Shown here piece by piece: positions 4,705-11,404 of a DNA stretch of 11,404 nt. Source of the stretch: Clostridium_AD sp047624165 (GTDB taxonomy: Bacteria; Bacillota; Clostridia; Clostridiales; Clostridiaceae); NCBI GenBank assembly GCA_047624165.1, contig JBLHPD010000164.1, positions 1 through 11,404 of the forward strand, given 5' to 3'. Each line of letters begins with the position of its first letter. Within the stretch, counting starts at the first letter, position 1. A program made the translations under genes and the position numbers. Under the pieces are notes generated by a model, which worked only from the letters and a program-made list of their open reading frames with translations, ran no database searches and was not told the DNA's origin.

Positions 4705-6730
4705 ATGAGGAATAATGTAAAATGGAAACTAGAAGATGACGTGAATGACTACGTTAAAAAACAGCTTGAATCGTTAGGACTAAAGAAACTAAGAGATTAC
4801 AATGTAGAATCAAGCATGTCTGATTATATGAAGGAATCACTCAAAGGTTCAGCAAAAACCAAGAATAAAACAAACTTTGGAAAGCCAGACTTTCACATAG
4901 AAAAATATGACGTACCCGTTATTATCGAAAATAAACTAAATAATAAAGATCATATTGCCGAAAATAAGGACGGCTTGAAATTCGATGATAAATCTGTAAG
5001 TAAGTATGCCGTGAATGGAGCAGTCTATTATGCTCAAAATATGATTGCTTCAGACAAGTACTCAGAAGTAGTTGCAATTGGGATATCAGGTGATTCAAAC
5101 GAAGACATCCAAATTTCTGTGTACTATGTGTTCGGTTCTTCTGTAAAACCAAAATTCATGAAGGGCTACACTAAACTAGACTTCTTAGAAAACAAGACAA
5201 CCTTTGAAAACTTCTATCAGGATGCATCACTTAGCGAAAAAGATAAGCACCAAATATTGATTGATTCACAAGAGTCTTTGAAGAAATATGCGAAAAATCT
5301 AAATGTTCTTATGAACAATCATAATATTCCAGTTGACCAGCGTGTTGTTTATGTTTCAGGAATGCTTTTATCTATGCAAGATGTTGTTGATAAGTACGGC
5401 AACAAGATTGATGATGGTCTAATTCCAGACGACCTTAAAGGAAAGCAAACCGAAACTAACCGTGATGGTGTAAAAATCGTTAACCAAATTAGAGAATACT
5501 TAGCAGAAAAAGAGATCCCACAAGAAAAGTGTAATCTAATGTTAGGCTCATTCCGAGAGTCAATTTCTTTAGATAGAGATAGGGATGTACCGACAGAACT
5601 TGATAAACAAGCTTCAAAACTAATTAAGGAGAAGTCTTCTGTATCAAAACAAGTGTTTATTTACATTTATGAAAATGTATTCCTATCAATCGATGGAACA
5701 GCGGGCCACTTAGATATCATGGGTGAAATGTACAGTGTATTCTTAAAATACGCTTTAGGTGATGGGAAAGAAATCGGTATTGTACTAACTCCACCTTACA
5801 TTACAAAAATGATGGCAGATATCCTTGATGTTAATATGGATTCTCATGTAATGGACTTAGCAACAGGGAGTGCAGGATTCCTGATTTCATCAATGGAAAT
5901 CATGATACAGGATGCAGAACGAAGGTTTGGAAAGAAAACAACCAGAGCTGAAGCGAAAATTGAAATAATAAAAAAACAGCAACTTCTTGGAGTGGAGTTA
6001 AATGCTAAAATGTTTACACTCGCTTCTACTAATATGATACTTCGTGGAGATGGCTCAAGTAATATTCAAAAAGGTAGCTCGTTCGATCGCCCAAAAGGAT
6101 TATACGATAATTTTAAGGCGGACAAACTCTTGCTTAACCCCCCCATTTACATTTGAGGAAAATGGAATGCCGTTTTTAGCTCATGGACTAAACAACATGA
6201 AGAAAGGTGCATATGCCGCAATTATTATTCAAGATTCAGCAGGGAGTGGGAAAGCAATCAAGTCCAACAAAGAAATTTTGAAATATCATAAAATGATTGC
6301 TAGTATCAAGATGCCAGCTGATACGTTTATGCCTGCTGCTGCGGTTCAAACTTCAATTTATATTTTCGAAGCAGGTACCCCTCATAATTTTGATTTAGAT
6401 ATCGTAAAATTTATTGATTTTAGAAACGATGGATACAAGCGAACTTCACGAAAAATATCAGAAATAGATAGTCCAAACGAAAGATATCAAGATATAATCA
6501 AAATTTATAGAAGTGGGAAAAATGCATCAAAGAATGCCGAATTCCATAGCAACCTGTGGAATCTTGATGAAGTGTATTTTGAAGACTTTATATCAAAAAC
6601 AGGTAATGATTGGAATTTAGAGCAACACCAATCAATAAATAATTTTCCAAATGAAACTGATTTTATCAGTACCGTAAGCGAGTTCATTAGTTTTGAAATT
6701 GGTGAGATTTTGAAAGGTCGTGACAAATGA
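4705..6730 (+). pseudogene. BcgI-like nuclease/N6-adenine methyltransferase subunit, frameshifted at a C7 run
   Basis: Joined across one shift, this encodes about 674 residues, the size of type IIB restriction-modification A subunits. Residues 50-130 form a PD-(D/E)XK nuclease domain with GKPDFHIEKYDVPVIIENKL (P61-D62, E75-x-K77). A helical linker follows, then an HsdM-like methyltransferase: LTPPYITKMM 361-370, motif I DLATGSAGFL 384-393, and motif IV NPP at 478-480. At 6138-6144 there are seven C; as given, the frame ends at TGA 6154-6156. With six C it reads NPPFTFEENGMPFLAHGLNN and continues to TGA 6728-6730, including VQTSIYIFEAG. The break thus falls in the catalytic motif. It could be a true lesion, a phase-variable switch, +1 recoding, or a sequencing error. 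The start ATG 4705 is 11 bases after GAGGAG. The last codons overlap the specificity gene by ATGA. Confidence 0.85.
6138..6144 (+). repeat. C7 homopolymer at the frameshift in methyltransferase motif IV
   Basis: Seven consecutive C in AAC CCC CCC A encode the Pro-Pro of the NPP(F/Y) motif. Removal of one C restores the downstream frame that holds the rest of the methyltransferase domain. It is the longest C run in this AT-rich window and a classic slippage target. Confidence 0.9.
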
Positions 6731-7832
6731 TGCCGCAATTCAAATTGGTTACAGTGGGTGAGCTCTTTTCTATCAGACCAACAAAATCATACGGTTTAAC
6801 TAATGATAAATTACTGAAACGTGCTGGAAAAACCCCAGTTGTTACCAATTCATCAAAAAATAACGGAATTCTAGGATATGTAGATTTAAAACCAACTGAA
6901 CAAAAGGGGATTCTTACATTTAGTGACACTGGCATGTCTGCAACTGAAAGTATTTTTTACCAACCTCATGATTTTGTAGGTTACTCTCATGTCCAAGGAA
7001 TGTTTCCATTATTTAATCCATCTTTCTTGACTGAAAATGTTGGACTATATATTTCTACAGCAATAAGAAATTCAGTAAAAGGGAAATATGATTTTTATAG
7101 GAAATTTAATCGAGAGAGCGTTTTAACTACATTGATATTATTACCTGTAACCGAAAATGATGAACCTAATTGGGTATACATGGAAGAATCTATTCAATTT
7201 ATTAAAAATAAAATGATATCCAAGATTGAAGCGTATCTTAGTTCTCAAGATTTTGCAACGATTTCAGAAACAATTTTAACTGCGGAAGACGAGTCCACTA
7301 TTCATAAATTTCATATTTCAGAGTACCAAGAATTTACAATTGGTGATATTTTCGAAAGGCTTCTGACGTTGAAACCAAAGAAACAATTAGAGACATCGCT
7401 AATAATGACTAAATACTTCGACACTCCTGGTATATCAGCAACGAGTAAAAATAACGGGATTGGTTTTTATGTTCATGGAGATGACCATAATCTATTAGAA
7501 AATATACTAACTGTCTCTGCAAATGGGACTAACACAGGTTTTATTGCATATCACGCTACACCAATTGCAATAGCACAAGACAGCTATGCTATATGCTTAA
7601 AACAACCATGCACAAAATACGCCATCTATATTTGGCATCTGCAATAAGTAAATTTTCTATCTTAAAGTTTAACTACGAAAACAAAGCGGGATGGGCGAGA
7701 TTATCAAAAGAAAAAATAATTCTCCCTGTTAACAGTGAGGGACATATAAAGTTCCAACTAATGGAGGATTACATCAAGGTTACCCAAAAGAAGGTTTTTA
7801 ATAATTTATATAAAAACATTACTTATATATAG
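6727..7832 (+). pseudogene. HsdS/BcgIB-like specificity subunit, frameshifted near its end
   Basis: Together the two frames give about 368 residues with two target-recognition domains. Each repeats one pattern: VGELF then TNSSKNNGILGYV (40-52) in the first, and IGDIFERL then SATSKNNGIGFYV (237-249) in the second, with a helical spacer (about 150-195) between them. This is the layout of type I S subunits and of BcgIB, which set the bipartite DNA target. The first frame stops at 7647 after YAIYIWHLQ. The conserved tail, LYLASAISKFSILKFNYENK, is in another frame from about 7626 and runs to 7832. The shift equals one lost or two gained bases; removing one AT from TATAT at 7627-7631 would give YAIYLASAISKF. 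The start overlaps the upstream stop (ATGA). Confidence 0.8.
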
Positions 7833-7991
7833 TAATTAAAATAAAAGCATTATATACAGATGAAAAATATGAAAAATTACAAAATCAAAAGATAGCTAGT
7901 CAACGAGACGTAACTAGATTCTGTATATTAACCAAATTTTGAACCGAGTATTTTGGGATATAGCTAAGTAAATCTTTTTATTAAGACACAA

Positions 7992-8020
7992 AAAAAGGAT
8001 ATATATAACATATCCTTTTT
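7992..8020 (+). terminator. Bidirectional terminator after the BcgI-like operon
   Basis: A perfect 11-bp stem, AAAAAGGATAT (7992-8002) with ATATCCTTTTT (8010-8020), and a seven-base loop. The T-run forms on either strand. It separates the BcgI-like genes from the next methyltransferase. The stretch 7833-7990 before it holds no convincing gene. Confidence 0.75.
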
Positions 8021-8128
8021 ATTACTGAAATTAAGGAAAAAAATTTACACTATACTTTTATCTAACACTAAACTAATATATACTAGGGAGATAGGTTAAA
8101 ATATACTAATAGGGGAGGAGAAATTAGA

Positions 8129-9664
8129 TTGCGACATAGAGATGTTATAGATGAAACTTATGAAATCATTGATTTTATGAATTTATTTAACAATAAAGAA
8201 GGTTTACTAAATCACAGTAATAAAGAGAAGTTTGCGCAATATTACACACCAGAAAATATTGCTATATATATGGCATCTATGTTTAAAGCTCCGAAGAAAA
8301 GGATAATACGAATAATAGATCCTGGATGCGGTTTTGGAATATTGACAGTAGCATTTTTACAAAGATTATTGCAAATAGAGCATGTTAAAGTAAAAAAAGC
8401 TATTGTTACATTGTATGAGATAGATATTCATGCGATTCAAAGGTTGAAAAATATTATGGAATTGGTTTCTTTTAAATGTATGGAAAAGGGATTAGAAGTA
8501 ATATATACAATAAACAATGATAACTTTATAACAAGCTTTTCAAGCATAAAAGATATTAATGAAAGTCATAAATATGATTATGTAATAGTGAATCCGCCAT
8601 ACATGAAATTACCTGTTGAATCAGATGATAATATTAAATTAGAAAAATTAAATATTAAAGTACCTAATTATTATGCAGCATTTGTATCGTTAGCACAAAA
8701 AATGTTAATTAATAAAGGCGAATTGGTTGCCATTACTCCAAGGAGTTTTTGCAATGGTGCTTATTTTTTGAATTTTAGACAAGACTTTTTCAAGAAAATG
8801 GTGTTTGATAAGATTCATTTATTTGAATCAAGAACGGATTTATTTAAAGAAGATGATGTATTACAGGAAAATATAATTTTTCATTGCATAAAAAAAGAAC
8901 CTAAAAATAGTGACAAAATAAATGTTATACATAGTTATAATGATTCACTAGATGATGTTGTTATAAAGAAAAGAAGGCTTGAAGATATCATATTTCCAAA
9001 CGATGATAATTTGATAATTAGAATTCTAAAGGATGACGAAGACAAGGAAATTAGTAAAAAGATAAACGCTTTACCTTGTAAATTAAGTGATTTAAATATA
9101 GAAGTATCTACAGGGCCAGTGGTTGATTTTAGAGAGAGAAAAGAGACTCTGTCTAAAGAAAAGTTTGAAAACAGTATTCCATTATTTTGCAGTGCACATT
9201 TAACAATGGGGGGAATTAAATGGCCCAAGCAAGATGTGAAAAAGTATAATTTTATAATTAATGATGAAATTAATAAGAGTAAGATGAGAAAGAATGGAAA
9301 TTATGTATTAGTAAAAAGGATGACATCAAAGGAAGAAAAAAGAAGAATTACTTCGGCAGTATGTGGTGGTAGAAATTATGATTATGATTATTTCGCTTTT
9401 GATAATAAGGTTAATTACTACCATAGAAATAAAGAGGGATTACCATTAGTAATAGCCAAGGGATTAAATATATTTTTAAACTCAACTATAGTAGATAGAT
9501 ATTTTAGAACATTTAGTGGTAATACACAAGTGAATGTTACTGATTTAAAAAGTTTGAATTATCCTAGTGAATTTCAATTGCATAAACTGGGAGAAAAATA
9601 CGAAAATATATATATTCATCAGAATTTAATTGACAAAGAAATTGAAAAAATATTATTTAGTTAA
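8129..9664 (+). CDS. N6-adenine DNA methyltransferase, PstI/BsuBI-type (gamma class)
   Basis: A 511-residue type II methyltransferase. Motifs in gamma order: QYYTP 37-41 (motif X), DPGCGFG 64-70 (motif I, S-adenosylmethionine loop), YEID 96-99 (motif II), NPPY 155-158 (motif IV, catalytic), then a C-terminal target-recognition region ending with SGNTQVNVTDLKSL (463-476), typical of this group. It transfers a methyl group to adenine N6 and should protect the host from the endonuclease encoded convergently at 9705-10655. Known partners of BsuBI/PstI-family nucleases are methyltransferases of about this length that act on CTGCAG, so that target is inferred. The TTG start at 8129 is preceded by AGGGGAGGAG (8111-8120) at an eight-base spacing; the first in-frame ATG is only at codon 17. 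The gene is very AT-rich, more so than the BcgI-like genes next to it. Confidence 0.9.
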   Translation: MRHRDVIDETYEIIDFMNLFNNKEGLLNHSNKEKFAQYYTPENIAIYMASMFKAPKKRIIRIIDPGCGFGILTVAFLQRLLQIEHVKVKKAIVTLYEIDIHAIQRLKNIMELVSFKCMEKGLEVIYTINNDNFITSFSSIKDINESHKYDYVIVNPPYMKLPVESDDNIKLEKLNIKVPNYYAAFVSLAQKMLINKGELVAITPRSFCNGAYFLNFRQDFFKKMVFDKIHLFESRTDLFKEDDVLQENIIFHCIKKEPKNSDKINVIHSYNDSLDDVVIKKRRLEDIIFPNDDNLIIRILKDDEDKEISKKINALPCKLSDLNIEVSTGPVVDFRERKETLSKEKFENSIPLFCSAHLTMGGIKWPKQDVKKYNFIINDEINKSKMRKNGNYVLVKRMTSKEEKRRITSAVCGGRNYDYDYFAFDNKVNYYHRNKEGLPLVIAKGLNIFLNSTIVDRYFRTFSGNTQVNVTDLKSLNYPSEFQLHKLGEKYENIYIHQNLIDKEIEKILFS

Positions 9665-9672
9665 GGAATGGA

Positions 9673-9703
9673 CCTAAGTGTTATAATAACTTAGGCCTTT
9701 TTT
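9673..9703 (+). terminator. Terminator between the convergent methyltransferase and endonuclease
   Basis: CCTAAGT (9673-9679) pairs with ACTTAGG (9689-9695), extended by GG/CC across a bulged A, then six T (9698-9703). It lies nine bases after the methyltransferase stop and ends just before the endonuclease stop at 9705, so it ends the plus-strand transcript cleanly. Confidence 0.8.
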
Positions 9704-9704
9704 A

Positions 9705-10655
9705 TTAGAATAAATTGCTACAATTAGAGTAAGAAATAATTTGTTCATTCTCAATAATAATTACACTAGTATTACTAGATATATTAGATGCAAATTTTTG
9801 ATAGACTTTTGTAGATAAGAATACTGTAAAATAGTCAATTTTAAAAGGGCAATCTTTAAATAATTCGATTAATTCTTTTTTTCTCAAATCATTTATTGGT
9901 CCAGATGAAGCAACTGCTTCCCATATCATAACACGCTGCATTGCATTATCAAATCCAATTACATCAGGTATTTTACTATGCTTATCGATTTTAAGACATA
10001 TCAAGTCACATAAATCCCAATTAGTTGAATCCTGTGATACTTTATTAGCTGTGTCACCAATATAAATGAGCATAGGATCTTTATAAATATTAAAAAAGTT
10101 TTCTACTATAGTTTTTTCAATTATATTGTGTTCTCCAGGGGATAGAATGACCTTATCACCTGAAGGTAGTGTAACTGTTAATTCAGTAAGTTTTTTTAAG
10201 GCTCTAATCTTATCTCTAATTTCTATTGCATCAGTATCTAAAAATTGTGTTTTTAACTTATTAAATTCTTCTTTATTATTGAATGAGCATATAAGTTTTT
10301 CAAATGCTGGAACTATTGTATAGTTTGTATTCCCTGAGTTAGTCACTCTGCTAGGGTCATCAGCATTACACTCGACTAAATTGGAATCTATAAGATATTT
10401 TAAGCTATGCTTTCGAATGCTCTCTCTGGTATTTTCACGATAGCTGACATCTTCAAATGTAGTATTTGCGTACTCGATTATATCCGTAACTCTGACTCCA
10501 TCATGTAAACAACTCTTGCCTCTTATTAAATTTGTTCTAGGGGTTTTATCCATAAGTGCGGATATACAAACTAAGGTTAGGTCTGTAATATTTTTATATG
10601 GAAATCCTATTTCCTGTAATACGGTTGCTGTAGCGGATAAATCTCTAATTTTCAT
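9705..10655 (-). CDS. BsuBI/PstI-family type II restriction endonuclease
   Basis: A 316-residue protein, the expected size for this family. The N-terminal ~115 residues look helical and DNA-binding (DGVRVTDIIEYANTTFEDVS, 52-71, then NYTI). The catalytic half has LPSGDKVILSPGEHNIIEK (163-181), YIGDTANK (198-205), DKHSKIPDVI (224-233) and IWEAVASSGPI (244-254), the diagnostic signature of BsuBI/PstI nucleases, a PD-(D/E)XK variant with Asp231 and Glu246 as likely metal ligands. It cleaves unmodified double-stranded DNA, by family probably at CTGCAG. Its partner is the convergent methyltransferase. ATG 10655 is chosen: AAAGGATG precedes it and family length fits. The ATG at 10715 would begin upstream of the likely transcript start and translate the palindrome. 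All key residues appear intact. Confidence 0.9.
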   Translation of the reverse strand: MKIRDLSATATVLQEIGFPYKNITDLTLVCISALMDKTPRTNLIRGKSCLHDGVRVTDIIEYANTTFEDVSYRENTRESIRKHSLKYLIDSNLVECNADDPSRVTNSGNTNYTIVPAFEKLICSFNNKEEFNKLKTQFLDTDAIEIRDKIRALKKLTELTVTLPSGDKVILSPGEHNIIEKTIVENFFNIYKDPMLIYIGDTANKVSQDSTNWDLCDLICLKIDKHSKIPDVIGFDNAMQRVMIWEAVASSGPINDLRKKELIELFKDCPFKIDYFTVFLSTKVYQKFASNISSNTSVIIIENEQIISYSNCSNLF

Positions 10656-10675
10656 ATTATACGCATCCTTTCTTA

Positions 10676-10693
10676 AACTGCAACGTTGCAGTT
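10676..10693 (-). promoter_or_regulatory. 18-bp perfect palindrome in the endonuclease leader, candidate operator
   Basis: AACTGCAACGTTGCAGTT is fully self-complementary. It lies nine bases downstream of the endonuclease -10 box, that is at about +3 to +20 of the transcript, and about 20 bases before the start codon. A protein bound here would block initiation or elongation. It contains CTGCAA and TTGCAG, each one base from CTGCAG. As RNA it could fold only into a tight hairpin with no T-run, so it is not a terminator. The binder is unknown; no controller gene is intact nearby. Confidence 0.6.
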
Positions 10694-10702
10694 GATAAAT
10701 TA

Positions 10703-10731
10703 AGTTTAAATCCAAATGTAGATATTGTCAA
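10703..10731 (-). promoter_or_regulatory. Promoter of the restriction endonuclease gene
   Basis: On the minus strand a perfect TTGACA (10726-10731) is followed after 17 bases by TAAACT (10703-10708; four of six matches). Transcription should start near 10696. This lies downstream of the ATG at 10715 and supports 10655 as the real start. Confidence 0.7.
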
Positions 10732-10900
10732 GTAATTTTAAAAAGAGAATAAATAATATTGGAAATAGATCTAATATAGAACATTGTTACCTTACTAGTA
10801 ATTTCATAGGATAATTAAACTAAATTTCAAATTTATACTTACCTTAATGGTTTAGAATTTTTTACAATTAGTAATTTGATGATAATAAAATACAAATTAT

Positions 10901-10929
10901 AAAAAACAACTAAAATACTATTAGTTGTT
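10901..10929 (-). terminator. Minus-strand terminator upstream of the endonuclease promoter
   Basis: Read on the minus strand, AACAACTAA and TTAGTTGTT form a perfect nine-base-pair stem with a seven-base loop, followed by TTTT and an AT-rich tail. It would stop minus-strand transcription entering from the right and so insulate the endonuclease promoter. The stem is GC-poor, so efficiency is uncertain. Confidence 0.55.
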
Positions 10930-10964
10930 AAGTTAAGGTGGTATAGTTATAGAAGATTCAATCT

Positions 10965-11138
10965 GTTGAAAAAGTGTTACTTACAGATATAATATGTGTA
11001 AAAAACCGTATAAATTGCAGGTGTAAGGTCAAAGAACAATTTGGTAGATTTGAGTGATTTGACGAATACAAATACAAAAAAGAAAAGAATCAGACATTTT
11101 GGGAAGAACTAAAGAATTGTAAAAGGTCAATGTTATAA
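10965..11138 (+). pseudogene. Possible gene remnant with one internal stop
   Basis: A 58-codon frame reads VEKVLLTDIICVKNRINCRC, then KVKEQFGRFE, is interrupted by TGA at 11055-11057, and continues in the same frame as FDEYKYKKEKNQTFWEELKN before TAA at 11136-11138. Two adjacent open, charged, protein-like segments in one frame suggest a decayed gene, but there is no start codon with a good ribosome binding site and no recognised family. Confidence 0.25.
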
Positions 11139-11404
11139 TAGCTTGTTTAAGGATTTTAAGTAATTAGAGTAGTCACGGAAACTAATATTTAAAACTTGGT
11201 TTTTTATAGATTCATTATAGAACTATAAATTTTATGCTCAGAGAGTGGTTTGCAATAAAAATAGGCATAGCAAACAAGCCTGCACGGTGAAAGAATTTTC
11301 AGGAAAAAACATTTAATTGTTAAATTGCTACACTAATAAATTTAAAATACTAAAACCTGAAACTTTAAGCCTTGCATCTAGATGAATATTAATTCCAGCA
11401 ATCA
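11139..11404. other. Right-edge region with no supported gene
   Basis: AT-rich sequence with stops in all frames over most of its length. On the minus strand the frame entering from the right edge reads IAGINIHLDARLKVSGFSIL and stops (TAG) at 11328-11330. It could be the last codons of a gene lying beyond the window, but 24 residues are too few to judge. No RNA gene or clear repeat is seen. Confidence 0.4.

Noticed and set aside
7851..7910. Inverted match TATACAGA/TCTGTATA
   Set aside because: Only eight bases, about 55 apart in AT-rich DNA; expected by chance and with no terminator or element context.
7833..7930. Protein-like frame KALYTDEKYEKLQNQKIASQ after the specificity gene
   Set aside because: It has no start codon with a ribosome binding site and no family match that I recognise; it may be leftover sequence, but is too short to support.
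10656..10715. Twenty-residue extension of the endonuclease from ATG 10715
   Set aside because: The promoter -10 box is at 10703-10708, so this ATG would be outside the transcript; the extension is not family-like.
1..11404. CRISPR array, insertion-sequence terminal repeats, integrase or transposase genes
   Set aside because: No regularly spaced repeats, no paired long inverted repeats and no DDE or recombinase-type protein were seen on either strand.

Overview
The window looks like a chromosomal segment of a low-GC, strictly anaerobic Firmicute, probably a clostridium. Evidence: AT-rich DNA, strong GGAGG-type ribosome binding sites with some GTG/TTG starts, sigma-A-type promoters, T-rich hairpin terminators, and a MoaD-like plus E1-like gene set of the kind found beside tungsten/molybdenum enzymes of Clostridia. 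Species cannot be read from the sequence.

Left part (1-3600), probably backbone. A ThiS/MoaD-type sulfur-carrier gene (132-356) with a very strong terminator is followed by a second small protein that also ends in Gly-Gly (477-740). Convergent to these is a ThiF/MoeB/HesA-type E1 enzyme (828-2291, minus) built as a degenerate first half plus an intact second half. Together they suggest an adenylation/sulfur-transfer module for a pterin cofactor. Next comes a two-gene operon (2562-3571): a membrane-anchored small helical protein coupled by an ATGA overlap to a DedA-family membrane protein.

Middle (3692-4704). A tRNA-Ser(CGA) gene with its own terminator marks the boundary of an accessory region. 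Behind it lie about 880 bp without an intact gene of recognised function. They hold a truncated group II intron 5' end, a short foreign-looking minus-strand ORF abutting the intron break, and an XRE-like regulator remnant.

Right part (4705-11404), a restriction-modification island with two systems. The first resembles type IIB BcgI: a fused nuclease/N6-adenine methyltransferase subunit (4705-6730) and a two-domain specificity subunit (6727-7832), coupled by ATGA. Both are frameshifted as given: the first at a run of seven C exactly at catalytic motif IV, the second near 7.62 kb. The second system is intact: a gamma-class N6-adenine methyltransferase (8129-9664) and a convergent BsuBI/PstI-family endonuclease (9705-10655, minus) sharing a terminator region. 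The endonuclease has a good promoter followed at once by an 18-bp perfect palindrome, a candidate operator. By family, the predicted target is CTGCAG. The last ~690 bp hold a minus-strand terminator and probable gene debris.

The features most worth a second look are the tandem pseudo-E1/E1 protein with two Gly-Gly-ending partners, the C7 switch or lesion in the BcgI-like methyltransferase, and the palindrome in the endonuclease leader.
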